41,717 nucleotides of DNA from Magnetococcales bacterium (GTDB lineage Bacteria > Pseudomonadota > Magnetococcia > Magnetococcales > Magnetaquicoccaceae). The stretch's first letter is position 1; every line of letters starts with the position of its first letter. The stretch lies in the NCBI GenBank assembly GCA_015231375.1, contig JADGBT010000033.1, forward strand, positions 1 through 41,717. The letters are read 5' to 3'. The notes under the pieces are model-generated. The model saw nothing but the letters and a program-made list of their open reading frames with translations, was not told where the DNA came from and ran no database searches. Below are positions 16,290 to 27,094 of the stretch, in pieces. A program made the position numbers and the translations under genes.

Positions 16290-17093
16290 TCACGACTGCG
16301 GACGCAATCCCTTGAAGAAATCACCGACCGCCTCGGCTCCGTCTCGCAGATGGATCTCCAAGGCGGCGGTGCCGACCACGGCAATCTCCGCCTGACCCGT
16401 CAGGCAACGCACATCCTCCGGGGTGCGCACTCCGAATCCCACCGCCAGCGGTACGGCGGTGACCGCGCGGCAACGCCCCAGAAAGTGATTCAACGCGCTG
16501 TCGAAATCGGTCCGGGTACCCGTCACTCCCTTGCGGGCCACGCAATAACACAGCCCTCCGGCCCATTGACCGATCTGGTGCAACCGTTCATCCGTGGAGG
16601 TGGGGGTGAACAACTGGATCCAGTCCAAAGACTCCAGACGACACCAGGCCATGGGTTCCGCAGCCTCCTGGGGGGGCCAGTCCGGAATGATCAATCCCCG
16701 CGCGCCCAGTTCGGCGGCCCGATGGATGAACCGTTCCACGCCGTAGGCCATGAGAATATTCCCATAGGTCATGATCAAGAACGCGACTTCGGGATGACGC
16801 CGCACGCATTCGGCGGCGAAGGCCAATCCTTCGGCCACCTGGAAACCCCGATCCAAAGCCGCCTGATTGGCGTGGGCGATGACCGGTCCATCGGCGATGG
16901 GTTCGGAAAAAGGGATCTGCAACTCCATCAGTTCCACCCCGGCGGCGGCCATGGCATCGATCACCCGCCGGTTTTCGTCCAGGGAGGGATAACCCAGCAC
17001 CAGATGGGACATGAGCAGGATGGGCAGTTGTCCGCCAGCGGTCCGCTGGGCAAGGCGCTGACGGATGAAGGGTTCCAGGGTGGCATGAGACAT
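16290..17093 (-). CDS. trpA: Tryptophan synthase alpha subunit (divergent)
   Basis: This 267-residue TIM-barrel protein cleaves indole-3-glycerol phosphate to indole, passed to TrpB. The catalytic Glu57 (MELQIPF) and Asp68 (EPIADGP) correspond to E49 and D60 of the Salmonella enzyme. Phosphate-loop sequences GVTGTRTDF and VGFGVRTPEDV are present. Several blocks are unusual: MSHLVLGYPSLDE replaces the common VT.GDP, and MTYGNILMAYG replaces MTYYNPI...G. The ATG at 17093 starts 8 bases after the trpB stop, so the two are co-transcribed. Activity is likely retained. Confidence 0.92.
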   Translation of the reverse strand: MSHATLEPFIRQRLAQRTAGGQLPILLMSHLVLGYPSLDENRRVIDAMAAAGVELMELQIPFSEPIADGPVIAHANQAALDRGFQVAEGLAFAAECVRRHPEVAFLIMTYGNILMAYGVERFIHRAAELGARGLIIPDWPPQEAAEPMAWCRLESLDWIQLFTPTSTDERLHQIGQWAGGLCYCVARKGVTGTRTDFDSALNHFLGRCRAVTAVPLAVGFGVRTPEDVRCLTGQAEIAVVGTAALEIHLRDGAEAVGDFFKGLRPQS

Positions 17094-17101
17094 CCGGGTG
17101 T

Positions 17102-18334
17102 TCACTCCTCGATGGTGGAATAGCTGGCGGCCTTGTGACGGATGAAGCGGCGCCAACCCGGGTCGTCGAGGGCGTCGGCGATGGTGAAGATATCCTTGTC
17201 GCCCCGTCCGGAAAGATTGATGATCACCACCGCCTCATCCGGCAGGGTGGGCAGTTCCTTGAGGGCCTGGGCCACCGCATGGCTGGACTCCAAAGCCGGA
17301 ATCAGTCCTTCGGCGCGCATCAAGGTTTGCAACGCGGCCACCACTTCGGTGTCGGTGGCCGCCTCGAAGCGCACCCGGCCCGTGGTGTGCAGATGGGCCA
17401 GAATCGGCGAGACTCCCACATAGTCCAGACCTGCGGCCACGGAGTGGGTATCGCGCATCTGGCCGTCGGCGTTCTGGAGGAAAAAGGTCTTGTATCCCTG
17501 GGCCATGCCGATGGTGCCGGCTCCGGAAGCCAGACGGGCGGCGTGACGACCGGTGTCGAGTCCCTGTCCCCCGGCTTCGACCCCCACCAAGGTGACCTCC
17601 GGATGGTCTAAAAATCCCTGAAAGATCCCCATGGCGTTGGAGCCGCCCCCGACGCAGGCATAGACATGGGTGGGCAGACGCCCTTCGGCGGCCAGGATCT
17701 GGCTGCGGGCTTCGCGGCCGATGATGGATTGAAACCAGGAGACCATGGCGGGAAATGGATGGGCGCCGCAGGCGGTGCCGAGCAGATAATGGGTATCGTC
17801 CATGCTGCCTACCCAGTCGCGCAACGCCTCGTTGACCGCGTCCTTGAGGGTTTGGGAACCCGAGGTGACCGGCACCACTCTGGCCCCGAGGCGTTCCATC
17901 CAGAAGACGTTGGAACGTTGCCGTTCCACATCCTCGGCCCCCATGTAGATCACGCAGTCGAAGCCCATGCGGGCGGCCATGGTGGCGGTGGCCATGCCGT
18001 GTTGACCGGCTCCGGTTTCGGCGATGACCCGACGTTTGCCCATGCGTTTCATGAGCAGTCCCTGGCCCATGACGTTGTTGGCCTTGTGGGCGCCGGTTTG
18101 GTTGAGGTCTTCGCGTTTGATGTAGACCCGCCGTCCATACCGTTGCGACAGATTCTCCGCGAAGGTCAACGGGGTGGGACGCCCCGAGTAGTTTTCCATG
18201 AGGCGGACATAGGCGTTCCAGAACTCCGGATCCGCCCGCGCCGCTTCGTAGGCCGTGGTCAGACGCTGAAACGTCTCGTGGAGGATTTCCGGGATAAAAG
18301 CCCCGCCGAAGTCGCCAAAATAGCCGGTTTTCAT
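17102..18334 (-). CDS. trpB: Tryptophan synthase beta subunit
   Basis: This 410-residue PLP enzyme condenses indole with serine. The PLP lysine is Lys84 in TGAHKANN (most TrpB1 proteins have HKINN). Also visible are AETGAGQHG (catalytic Glu), the phosphate-binding GGGSNAMG and the C-terminal SGRGDKD. TrpB1-type N-terminal YFGDFGGAFIPEIL confirms it is the TrpA-coupled class. It starts at ATG 18334 and is followed by trpA. trpF, its usual upstream neighbour, is missing: the SIR2 gene lies there instead, 239 bases away. Confidence 0.96.
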   Translation of the reverse strand: MKTGYFGDFGGAFIPEILHETFQRLTTAYEAARADPEFWNAYVRLMENYSGRPTPLTFAENLSQRYGRRVYIKREDLNQTGAHKANNVMGQGLLMKRMGKRRVIAETGAGQHGMATATMAARMGFDCVIYMGAEDVERQRSNVFWMERLGARVVPVTSGSQTLKDAVNEALRDWVGSMDDTHYLLGTACGAHPFPAMVSWFQSIIGREARSQILAAEGRLPTHVYACVGGGSNAMGIFQGFLDHPEVTLVGVEAGGQGLDTGRHAARLASGAGTIGMAQGYKTFFLQNADGQMRDTHSVAAGLDYVGVSPILAHLHTTGRVRFEAATDTEVVAALQTLMRAEGLIPALESSHAVAQALKELPTLPDEAVVIINLSGRGDKDIFTIADALDDPGWRRFIRHKAASYSTIEE

Positions 18335-18573
18335 GCATTGCTCCCAAGTGACACGTCACGCCGAGTGGGCTACTATAGCGGTTCGACGCTTGGCGCGGAA
18401 GTGTTCCAAACCCCATGGATGGAAAAAAAGCAGGGGGGCGGGTGACGGTATTCCCATGGCGTTCGGGGCGTGTTGGTCTGCCCTGTTTTTCGTGTGGCCC
18501 GTCCATGGCGACAGGTGTCAGATGATATTATTGAAATCAGTATGCCGTAGTGCAGGCATTTTCCCCGTCTGCT

Positions 18574-21500
18574 TCAAATTTTTCGTCTCAAGAAATATTC
18601 CCTAAGCTGTTGATAACCTGTCTCTTGTTTAAGCTGTGGCGCGGCTTGCACGATCGCGTCCAAACAGTGTCCCAACTCCTGGGGCGCCCACGGTTGTTCG
18701 TCAATCACGGCATCCAGCAGATGCAGAGCCGCCGCCGGGAATTTGCTGCACAAACCCGATTCGTGCAGTAGGTGTACTTCATAGTCTGGATGTTCAATTG
18801 GTTTAAGCCAGTATTTCATTTCATCCAAAGCAGCCGGGAATTCAGATCGGGCAGCAATGATCAGTCGGGTCAATGATGCGGCGATTCGCGGAGTGGCATG
18901 GTCGAGGGATTTGGGCCAAACTTTTTGCCAGAACGGCTGGACACGGTTTTTCCAATACTCTGCGCACTGATCGGCGGATCCTTCAAGAGCTTGAACGAGT
19001 GCTTGCGCGGATTCCTCCAGCCCTTCTTGAGGCAGCGCTTTAATGGCGGATCGAAACTCATCCACGGTGTAGCCTTCGGTCGTCTCCAGCGCCGCATAAG
19101 TCAGGAAGGTTGCGAACTGCTGTTGCCAGTCTTTTCCTAAGTCATCGTAGTGGTTTGCGATTTCCAGGAATTGCGGTTTGAACGCAATCATCAATGGTGG
19201 GTACAAACGTGGTGACCACAGGAAGCCTTCCCATAGCGCTTTCGCTTCGCCCGGATTGTCCCAACTGAACAGAGGCAGTAGGTTTTGTTTGGTCCAAGTT
19301 CGATCCACGCGGAAGATCGTGATCAATCGCGAACTTAGCAATACCCTGCCGTGACGAAACCGGTCCACCCGCACATCGCACAGTTGAGTAAAGAAGAGCT
19401 TGATGTCGGATGGAAGCTGATCGTTGTCGTTCGGATTTCGTTTGAACCACAGCTTGATCAACGCTTCCGTGACATGCCCGACCGGATGATTGATGGCCTC
19501 ATGCACAGGATCGTTGGTCATCCCGGTACCTGCTTCAAGCGGCAGACATAGAACGAGGCGGCACAGGTTCAGCAGAATTTCCTCGTGCTGATTGATCGAC
19601 TCAGAGACCCTTTTCAACCAGTACGTCACACTTTGCGCGATCTCCAATAATACGGTTTCCGGCATGGTTTGAACCAGCGGTGCGGCGTATCGCCAAGAGA
19701 GTAATACTAATCTCTCCTTCTCGCTCCAGGCATACAGAGCCGTATTCCAGCGTTCAGTCAGCCATTTATCATCGTAGGCCAAGTCATGCAACGCACATAG
19801 GCTGTTCAACGGGTGCTTCTGACACACTTTCCGCCAATTGTCCTCATAGAACGGTCGTTGTCCGGGCTGCGACCTTGTGAGCCATTGAACGAGTTCGTCC
19901 CGTTTTCGAGGCGTTCTGTCGGTCACTCGACTCTCCTCGTCGTCTGGATAGTTGGTGCCGCTCATCCAGTGGGAGAACTCGTCTTTTTCGTGTGTCGCCA
20001 ATCGCCGTTTCGGGTATGCGCTGGACAACTCTGCCAACCGTGCCTTGGCGGTGGCGCCCAGTGCGAGACCCGACGTATTCAATTTGGCCAGATGCAGACA
20101 GACCGAACGATCCACCAAATTTTGCCATTGATCCGGTTCCACATCGTCCGGGTACATCGCGCGTGGCGGGCCGGCCAAGATGGCGGACTCCAGACGTTCC
20201 TGAGTGGCCCCTGCCAATTGGCGCCCCTGCAGAACCAATAGTCTGAACATCTCTCGCTGCATATCCGTGGACCACAGCCACCAGGCATCATCGGCCAACA
20301 GCCAATCCACCCACTGCTCGGGTACGATGCAACCATCCTGGCTGGCAGCAAAAAGGGCCAGTCGTTTGAAGGTGGGATATGGCAGATCAAACCACGTTTG
20401 GGCAATCCGTGTCGCGCGAGCGTTGTCTTGGCTCCGAACCGTCAGCCATGCATCGCGCAGCAACTCAATCAAGGTCACCCAGTCACGGAATCCCCGGTTC
20501 TGCCAATGCGGACTGACAGAAGGAAGATCCCAGTGAGACCGGTCACTGCGGTCGTCGGCCTCCCCCAACTCGCGCAACAAGTCCAGCGCATCACGTAGCA
20601 GTTGTTGAAATTCCTCCAGCAACTGCGGCAAGGCAGACGTCCAGTATTCGTCGGCAAGGTCATACAGAGTTGTATGCGCATGATCGGCAGCCAGCACCAG
20701 TTCCCAGTCGACCAATTGCCTGATTCGCGTCGGATCGTCCGTGTTCTCTTCCACGTCGCCCCAGCGAAACAGCTCTTTCAGTACTACTTGGGGCGCGAGA
20801 AGTTCGCGCAACTCCAGGCGCAGCGTGATGGTCACTCCCTCCCGCTTTAGTCGAGCTTTCCATTGATCGAGATCGGCGTGCCGCAGTGATTTCACCCGTC
20901 CGCTGAGCAGCAGTCGCCACAGTGTCCGCATCTGCGGGCTGGGGATGGCTTTGGGTGCGTTGGAGCGGATTTCATCCAACTCGGCAATCTTGCCATCGCG
21001 CTCCAGTTTGGCAAAACGTTCCAGTTCTTGCTTGATCATCAACGACCAGTCGTTGTGCAACTGGCCGCCACGTTGCGCGATCCAGATGACCAGCCTCGGG
21101 TCATCCAGGTGGCGCACCAGCCAGCGAGCCAGTTGCTTCATTACCTTATCCCACGCGCTGCCGGTAATGCCACCGAAGGCCAGAAGCATTGGTAGCGCGC
21201 GGTCATAGGGCGCCGGACGGCGAATCAGGCTAAATCGCAATGTTGGGTCCACTTCGTCGCGTGGGGGTACGCCAAAGCGGGCCAGATCGTTGTGTTGGTA
21301 GCGTTCATCCGAACATGCATCCAGCAACCACTCCAGCGGCGGGACGGGGTTGAAGTCGGCAAAGTATTGGGCCGGTAGTCCCGACTTGTCCGACAAGGCC
21401 CACAACATCCGACCAACAAAGTCATCCTGTTTCGTGCTGGCGGATGGCCGAACACAGGCATATTCGGCGACGATGCTTTTCTTGCCCAGTACGCCGTCGC

Positions 21501-22386
21501 GGTAGGTGTCCGCCCAGGCGTGCAAGGTTTTATGCAGGGCTGAATGCGTTTTATCGCCGCTGGGCACTGCGTAGAGGATGGGCGTGACACCCTTGGCTTC
21601 CCACTCTTTGATCTTGCTCTTTTCCTGTCCCGGCTCGCAATCTCCCAGCGCCCAGGCCCGGGGAGTGACCTCACCCAGCATCCGATCGACAGCCAGTGCA
21701 TCCATCATGTAGCGCAGCATCGGATCGTTGATGCTGTAACCCACGAAACACACCACGAAATTGCGGAACAGTTCGCTCACGAAGCGGGCTGCCCAACGTT
21801 CGACGAGGTAGGCCAGCCCGAAATCGCCGCTGGTGATCACCAGGCGGTTCAATGCGGTGTCGTCGTTCGTCTTTTCGGGCAGCAGGCCGTGCAGGTAGAC
21901 CAGCCCATTCCAGCGGCTGTTCTTTGGGATGGGCAACATCGGCGCGGCATACTCTTGGAATGCTTGTTGAGTGCGTTTGGCCGCCGCATGAAACACGCGG
22001 TCAAAGTTGGTGGTGACCAGCCTCAATTCACCCTGACGGCTGCGTGCCAACCGCAGCAGTGCTGCATGCGTATCGGTGGCGCCTTTGCGGCGCAACTTGG
22101 GTTTCAGTGCCTGCGCCAACTTGAGACGAACGGCAGGGCGCTGCCCAGGCAGGCGTCGCTCCAGCAGGTCGAGCGTGGCGTCGAACTGACCTCGGTCGAA
22201 GGCCTCGCGTTCAATGTCCGAGCGCACCGTGCCGTTCAACCGATAGATCTCGTCCACCAGCCCTTTGAAGCCCGGTAGACCGGCGGGATGGGAAATGCCA
22301 GCGCCACAGAAAAAAACGATGCGACCCTCCTCGTGCGCCTGCAAGAACGCATCTGGAATGTCGGGGCCGTTGGTGATGAATTGCAT
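18574..22386 (-). CDS. Large SIR2-domain protein, probable anti-phage NADase effector
   Basis: This 1270-residue protein has an N-terminal SIR2 domain (about 15-260): NAD-binding GAGIS (28-32), TTNFD (125-129, catalytic Asn127), YLHG (164-167, catalytic His166) and VGYSINDP (215-222). About 1000 residues of helical sequence follow. They contain no ATPase motif and end in a segment that resembles DUF4020 by eye. Standalone SIR2 proteins of this size (defence-associated sirtuins, DSR type) deplete NAD on phage infection. The ATG at 22386 has AGGAG 6 bases upstream. No partner gene accompanies it; neighbours are trpB and mutS. Its base and codon usage looks more AT-rich than its neighbours, suggesting transfer. 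Phage target or trigger is unknown. Confidence 0.82.
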   Translation of the reverse strand: MQFITNGPDIPDAFLQAHEEGRIVFFCGAGISHPAGLPGFKGLVDEIYRLNGTVRSDIEREAFDRGQFDATLDLLERRLPGQRPAVRLKLAQALKPKLRRKGATDTHAALLRLARSRQGELRLVTTNFDRVFHAAAKRTQQAFQEYAAPMLPIPKNSRWNGLVYLHGLLPEKTNDDTALNRLVITSGDFGLAYLVERWAARFVSELFRNFVVCFVGYSINDPMLRYMMDALAVDRMLGEVTPRAWALGDCEPGQEKSKIKEWEAKGVTPILYAVPSGDKTHSALHKTLHAWADTYRDGVLGKKSIVAEYACVRPSASTKQDDFVGRMLWALSDKSGLPAQYFADFNPVPPLEWLLDACSDERYQHNDLARFGVPPRDEVDPTLRFSLIRRPAPYDRALPMLLAFGGITGSAWDKVMKQLARWLVRHLDDPRLVIWIAQRGGQLHNDWSLMIKQELERFAKLERDGKIAELDEIRSNAPKAIPSPQMRTLWRLLLSGRVKSLRHADLDQWKARLKREGVTITLRLELRELLAPQVVLKELFRWGDVEENTDDPTRIRQLVDWELVLAADHAHTTLYDLADEYWTSALPQLLEEFQQLLRDALDLLRELGEADDRSDRSHWDLPSVSPHWQNRGFRDWVTLIELLRDAWLTVRSQDNARATRIAQTWFDLPYPTFKRLALFAASQDGCIVPEQWVDWLLADDAWWLWSTDMQREMFRLLVLQGRQLAGATQERLESAILAGPPRAMYPDDVEPDQWQNLVDRSVCLHLAKLNTSGLALGATAKARLAELSSAYPKRRLATHEKDEFSHWMSGTNYPDDEESRVTDRTPRKRDELVQWLTRSQPGQRPFYEDNWRKVCQKHPLNSLCALHDLAYDDKWLTERWNTALYAWSEKERLVLLSWRYAAPLVQTMPETVLLEIAQSVTYWLKRVSESINQHEEILLNLCRLVLCLPLEAGTGMTNDPVHEAINHPVGHVTEALIKLWFKRNPNDNDQLPSDIKLFFTQLCDVRVDRFRHGRVLLSSRLITIFRVDRTWTKQNLLPLFSWDNPGEAKALWEGFLWSPRLYPPLMIAFKPQFLEIANHYDDLGKDWQQQFATFLTYAALETTEGYTVDEFRSAIKALPQEGLEESAQALVQALEGSADQCAEYWKNRVQPFWQKVWPKSLDHATPRIAASLTRLIIAARSEFPAALDEMKYWLKPIEHPDYEVHLLHESGLCSKFPAAALHLLDAVIDEQPWAPQELGHCLDAIVQAAPQLKQETGYQQLREYFLRRKI

Positions 22387-22440
22387 GATTGACTCCTGGG
22401 GTGTGTTGATCTTCGGTAATCTATCGAATGTCAACGCGCC

Positions 22441-25065
22441 TTAATGAGGAATCATCTTCTTCAGCCGGTACAAGGTTTCCAGCGCCTGACGTGGGGAGAA
22501 GGCGTCGATATCCAGGGCTTTCAATTCCCGCACCAGGGGCGGGTCTGGATCGTGGAACAGGCTCAACTGGCGTGGGGCCGGGGTGGGAGGCGGCGGGCGG
22601 AGTGCTGCCGGGCGGTGTTGGGGGGTGTCGGCCTCCAGGCGGGTGAGGATTTCGTTGGCCCGTTCCGTCACCGAACGGGGCAGACCGGCCAACTGGGCCA
22701 CATGAATGCCGTAGGAGCGGTCTGCGGCGCCGGCGGCGATGGCGTGCAGAAACAGAATGCCCTCCCGGGTCTCCTTGATGGCCACGGTGAGATTGAACAG
22801 TCCGGGCAACAGGGATTCCAGTTGGGTCAACTCGTGGAAGTGGGTGGCGAACAGGGTGCGGCAGCGGATCGCGGAGTGGATGCGTTCGACCACGGCCCAG
22901 GCGATGGCCAGACCATCCAGGGTGGAGGTGCCGCGACCGATTTCGTCGAGGATCACCAGGGAACGGTGGGTGGCGTGATTGAGAATGTAGGCGGTTTCGG
23001 TCATCTCCACCATGAAGGTGGATTGGCCTCCGGCCAGATCGTCCGCCGCGCCCACACGGGTGAAGATCCGGTCGGTCAGGCCGATGCGCGCCTCCGCCGC
23101 CGGCACGAAGCTGCCGGTATGGGCCATGAGGGTGATCAAGGCGGTCTGACGCATGAAGGTGGACTTGCCTCCCATGTTGGGACCGGTGATCAGGGCGATG
23201 CGTTTGTCTTCTGCGTCCAAGTCGGTGTCGTTGGGGGTGAACTCCCGTTCGCTCAAGCTCTCGATCACCGGATGACGCCCGTTGCGGATGTGAATCCCGC
23301 TCCCGGAGTTGATCTCCGGACAGCGGTAGTCGTTGCGTTCCGCCAGATGGGCAAAAGCGGCCAGCACATCCAGGGTGGCCAGGGCCTGGGCGCAACGCTG
23401 CAATCCGGGTGTCTCCGTGGCCACGTCGGCCAGCAGCCGGATGAACAGTTCCGCTTCCAGGGTGTTCATGCGCTCTTCGGCGTTGAGGATCTTTTCTTCC
23501 AGCTCCTTGAGTTCCGGCGTGACATAGCGCACCGAGTTGGTCATGGTCTGCTGGATGCGGTAGTCGTAGGGGATCTTGGCGGTCTGGGTGCGCGGCACCT
23601 CCAGAGTGTAGCCGAAACTCTGATGAAACTTGATCTTCAGCGACGCGATGCCGAGCCGTTCCCGTTCCCGTTTTTCCATCTCTCCCAGCACGCTTTTGCC
23701 GTCCACGGCCAGCAGACGACACTGGTCCAGTTCCGCGTGGACCCCGGACGCGATCACCCCGCCATCGGACAGGCGTGGCGGTGGCGTGTCGGTCAGGGTG
23801 GCGGTCAGGCGTTGCCGCAGGGATTCGTGACCGGCGAGCGGCGTGACGAGTGCTTGCAGTTGGATGGCGGCGGGGTCGTCCGCAGGCACCAGGGCCGCGA
23901 GGGTGGGCAGTCGGGCCAGGGTATCGCGCAGCGTGCCCAGATCCCGGGGCGAGGCCCGTTCCAGGGCCACCCGACCCACCAGCCGTTCCAGATCGTGGAC
24001 CCCTTTGAGTTCCTCCCGGATGGCGTCGCGCGCTTCGTGGTGGGCCAGCAGTCGGGTCACGCTGGTTTGACGCGCGCGAATCCGGGCCGGATCTTGTAAC
24101 GGATGGTTCAACCACTGGGAGAGCAGCCGTCCTCCCATGGGGGTGACGGTCACATCCAGCACGCCGAGCAGACTGCCCCGGCGTTCGCCGCTGCGCAAGG
24201 TGGCGTTGATCTCCAGATTGCGTCGACAGGCGTCATCCAGAATCATCACGTCGCTGGAGCGGGTGCGGGTCAGGCCGGTCACGTGGACCAGGGCGCCTTG
24301 TCGGGTTTCGCGGCAGTAGTGGATCAGAGCTCCGGCTGCGGCCACGCAGACCGGAGAGTCGCCGATGCCGAATCCATCCAGGGTGGCGGCGCGGAAATGG
24401 TCTTTCAGGGCGCTGGCGGCTTGCAGGGGATCGAATACCCATTCGGCCCGCCGGGTGATGCGATCCGGCCACAGGATCAGGGTGTCGGGCGCTTCCCAGC
24501 CTCGGGGCAGCAGGATTTCCGCCGGATTCAGGGCCGACAGCGCCGCCGCCGCCTCGTCCCAGGAGGCCGGAGCCCCCACCTGGAACTGTCCCGTGGACAA
24601 CTCCAGCGCCGCGACACCCACTTCGCCGCTCTGTCTGCGGCGCGTGCCCGTCCGGTCGAGGGGCGGGCACAGGGCCACCAGAAAGTTGTCCTGACGGGGG
24701 GCGAGCAGCGTTTCTTCGGTCAGGGTGCCACGGGTCACCACCCGCACCACTTCGCGTCGCAGCGGTCCTTTGCTGACGCCGGGGGGTTCCATCTGTTCGC
24801 AGATGGCCACCTTGCGACCGGCCAGCACCGCTTTTTTCAGATATTCGTCCAGGGCGCGGGCCGGCACGCCGGCCATGGGTACCGGTTCACCCGCCGACAG
24901 ACCCCGTTGGGTCAGCGCCACCTCCAGAATCGCGGAGGCCTCTTTGGCGTCGTCGAAGAACAGTTCGTAGAAGTCTCCCATCCGGTAGAACAGCAGCATA
25001 TCCGGATGTTCGGCCTTGATGGCCAGATATTGGGCCATCGCCGGGGTGTGCGAGGGAGGGGTCAT
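22441..25065 (-). CDS. mutS: DNA mismatch repair protein MutS
   Basis: This 874-residue protein matches the family length. The mismatch-recognition N-terminus contains [11 protein letters not shown] (the Phe-x-Glu-type wedge region follows in this domain), with [13 protein letters not shown] and ICEQMEPPG downstream. The ATPase domain has Walker [10 protein letters not shown] at about residues 627-635, then [12 protein letters not shown] and [10 protein letters not shown]. MutS binds mispaired bases and recruits MutL. The start overlaps the stop of the upstream membrane-protein gene (ATGA). The 54 bases between its stop and the SIR2 start hold the SIR2 ribosome site. Confidence 0.97.
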   Translation of the reverse strand: MTPPSHTPAMAQYLAIKAEHPDMLLFYRMGDFYELFFDDAKEASAILEVALTQRGLSAGEPVPMAGVPARALDEYLKKAVLAGRKVAICEQMEPPGVSKGPLRREVVRVVTRGTLTEETLLAPRQDNFLVALCPPLDRTGTRRRQSGEVGVAALELSTGQFQVGAPASWDEAAAALSALNPAEILLPRGWEAPDTLILWPDRITRRAEWVFDPLQAASALKDHFRAATLDGFGIGDSPVCVAAAGALIHYCRETRQGALVHVTGLTRTRSSDVMILDDACRRNLEINATLRSGERRGSLLGVLDVTVTPMGGRLLSQWLNHPLQDPARIRARQTSVTRLLAHHEARDAIREELKGVHDLERLVGRVALERASPRDLGTLRDTLARLPTLAALVPADDPAAIQLQALVTPLAGHESLRQRLTATLTDTPPPRLSDGGVIASGVHAELDQCRLLAVDGKSVLGEMEKRERERLGIASLKIKFHQSFGYTLEVPRTQTAKIPYDYRIQQTMTNSVRYVTPELKELEEKILNAEERMNTLEAELFIRLLADVATETPGLQRCAQALATLDVLAAFAHLAERNDYRCPEINSGSGIHIRNGRHPVIESLSEREFTPNDTDLDAEDKRIALITGPNMGGKSTFMRQTALITLMAHTGSFVPAAEARIGLTDRIFTRVGAADDLAGGQSTFMVEMTETAYILNHATHRSLVILDEIGRGTSTLDGLAIAWAVVERIHSAIRCRTLFATHFHELTQLESLLPGLFNLTVAIKETREGILFLHAIAAGAADRSYGIHVAQLAGLPRSVTERANEILTRLEADTPQHRPAALRPPPPTPAPRQLSLFHDPDPPLVRELKALDIDAFSPRQALETLYRLKKMIPH

Positions 25066-25592
25066 GGACGGATGGTGTAGACCAGTCCGGGCGGCAGGAT
25101 CAATTCCGCCTGATCCGGGATTTCCAGGCAGACGCAGCCATCCGGGGGCGGGGTCAGGGCAATGCCGGTGTAGTCGGCGTGGCGATTGTCCGAGGTGCGG
25201 ATCCAGGCCGGAATCGGCGTATGGCGAAATTGACCCACAGGGTGGCCCTGATCCACCACGGACCAGGGCAGTTTGTGCTGGATCACCCGGCCCGAGGCGG
25301 AACGGAGCATCATCGGTGAGAAGATGGATTTGGGCGGGGTCGGTATGGGCGTTGGCGCCGGGGAGGGCGCGGATGGCGTGGATTCGTTGGGTTCCGGGGT
25401 GGAGGGGTTCCGGGCGGGCGGGGTGGATCCCCGGTTGCGGCTCAACACATGCCAGATGTAGGCGAGAAAGGCCAGGGTGAACAGGGTATCCGAAGAAACA
25501 TTATCGGACTCCCGTGGACTCAGAAACTCTCCGACCACGAAGACGGCCAGTGCCGCCAGAAGCAGGATTCGCAGGTTGTTCACAGTGGGCAT
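25062..25592 (-). CDS. Uncharacterised membrane-anchored protein
   Basis: This protein of up to 176 residues has two hydrophobic segments (about 6-22 and 36-50), a Pro/Ser/Thr-rich linker (about 55-88) and a C-terminal domain of about 85 residues with no recognised family. A GTG at 25583 (three codons in) has AGGA 8 bases upstream and may be the true start; the ATG at 25592 lacks good spacing. It overlaps mutS by 4 bases, so it is translationally coupled to it, but no functional link to repair is evident. Confidence 0.65.
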   Translation of the reverse strand: MPTVNNLRILLLAALAVFVVGEFLSPRESDNVSSDTLFTLAFLAYIWHVLSRNRGSTPPARNPSTPEPNESTPSAPSPAPTPIPTPPKSIFSPMMLRSASGRVIQHKLPWSVVDQGHPVGQFRHTPIPAWIRTSDNRHADYTGIALTPPPDGCVCLEIPDQAELILPPGLVYTIRP

Positions 25593-25724
25593 CCTGGGTA
25601 ATCGGCTGTTGATGGGGAGACCCGGCCCGAGCGTCGCGGTTGCGGCGTTCGGCCTTGTGGTGAGACTATAATCCTTTCGTGGGGGATCTGCCAGTTTCCC
25701 GACGCCTCCGGCGGCCAGACGGGA

Positions 25725-26933
25725 TCAGTTGGGCGCGGTGGCGGAGGGGGCATGGGAGTCGGTTTTGGGCGACTGTCCGGCCTGTCTCAAAAGGCTGGAG
25801 CGGATTTCGGTGATACGGGCACTGTCGGGCAGGACCGATTCCGCCTGTTGCAGGTATTCCCGCGCCTTGTCCGGATCGTTGGCGTAGCGTTGCGCCAGAC
25901 TCAAGAACCGATCCACGATCTCTTCCAGACCGGCTTTGGCTTCGGCATTGTCGTCATCCAGGGAGAGAACCGCGCGGAACCGTTCCAGGGCGTTGCCTTC
26001 CTTGGGTTGGACCAGTCGCCACGCTTCCAGGTCGGCCTGTCCCAGGGCCAGCAGACGCGCCGCGACCTGGCGCAGACCCGCTTCGGCCTCCGGGCGCAGC
26101 GTGTCGGATTCCAGGAGTTTCCGGTAGAGTTCCTGGGCGTTGTTGCCTTTGGGACGGGTGAGGCGATCGGCTTTGAGGTGTCGGGCCGCCTCTTTCAGCC
26201 ATGTGGCCTCTTCTTGTTGTCTCTTCTGGTTTTCTTGTTGTTTCTGTCGGCGTTCCGATTCGGTTGGAGCCGGTTTGGTTTGCGGTTCCGGGGGCGCGTC
26301 GCTGGCGCGGGCATCAGAGGTGACGGCTGTGCTCAACGAGGCCACCACCTCTTTGGATGCGGAGGGTTCGGTGGTGGTGGCGGAATCGGTTTCTTCTTCG
26401 TTGCGGGGCTTGCGCAGCGCCGTGGGCGGAGGAGGGGGGGTGGGCAGGGTGTCCAGGGTCAGGTCCACCACCGTGTCTTCGTTGAGTTCCAGGTCGAAGG
26501 AGACCGGACTGTATTGGTCCATTTCCAGGCGCAGCGCGTGATAACCGGTCTTGACCCGTCCCACGGTGAAGGGGGTGATGCCCAGTTTCTGGCCATCCAG
26601 AATGATCGTGGCCCCTTGCGGTTTGGTCTCCACGCGCAGCAGCAGGGTATCGGCGGCGGACGCGTCGGGCAGGGTTGAAGGCGGCGGTGGATCCGGAATG
26701 GTCGGTGTCGAGGCGGTGGTCAGGGGCGCGGGCGATTGGGCGGATCCGGTGGTGGCCGGTTCCGGTTGCGGAGACGAGGGCGCGGGCATGGGAGGGGCCA
26801 TGACCACCAGCCAGGCGATGCCGGCGGTCATCAGCACTCCGGTGCTGGCCGAAACCAAGCGCGATGGCAGCGTGCTCACGAAACCGAGTGCGCGGCTGCC
26901 GGCGTTGACAAGATGGTGCATGGTGGCTCTCAT
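25725..26933 (-). CDS. PEGA-domain protein with tetratrico-like C-terminus, membrane anchored
   Basis: This 402-residue protein has an N-terminal membrane segment (about 30-48), a Pro/Ser/Thr-rich linker, and a PEGA domain (about 95-160) with the signature [18 protein letters not shown] followed by TPFTVG. A second low-complexity linker and a Gln/Glu/Lys coiled coil (about 225-250) come next. The C-terminus (about 250-380) has helical repeats containing two similar A..Y..LL../[12 protein letters not shown] units, like TPR-type elements. It faces the periplasm if the single segment is a signal anchor. PEGA domains occur in surface-layer and envelope proteins. A second Met at codon 5 is an alternative start. 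Confidence 0.72.
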   Translation of the reverse strand: MRATMHHLVNAGSRALGFVSTLPSRLVSASTGVLMTAGIAWLVVMAPPMPAPSSPQPEPATTGSAQSPAPLTTASTPTIPDPPPPSTLPDASAADTLLLRVETKPQGATIILDGQKLGITPFTVGRVKTGYHALRLEMDQYSPVSFDLELNEDTVVDLTLDTLPTPPPPPTALRKPRNEEETDSATTTEPSASKEVVASLSTAVTSDARASDAPPEPQTKPAPTESERRQKQQENQKRQQEEATWLKEAARHLKADRLTRPKGNNAQELYRKLLESDTLRPEAEAGLRQVAARLLALGQADLEAWRLVQPKEGNALERFRAVLSLDDDNAEAKAGLEEIVDRFLSLAQRYANDPDKAREYLQQAESVLPDSARITEIRSSLLRQAGQSPKTDSHAPSATAPN

Positions 26934-27094
26934 GGATCTTTATCCCTTATAGCCCGGTGTCATGCCAAGGGTGTGCCATTCCATGTAACATAATGGGATC
27001 GCGGCGAAATGTCAGGCAGAAAACCGCTTCCGAGCCATTTTTCATGGGTGTGGGGTGGCCAGACCGTCAATCATGGACGAAATCCTTGCAACAA

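Noticed and set aside
18335-18573. Possible trpB promoter with TATAGT near 18374
   Set aside because: A TATAGT-like -10 is present on the minus strand, but no -35 of acceptable sequence is at 16-18 bases, so it is not listed as a feature.
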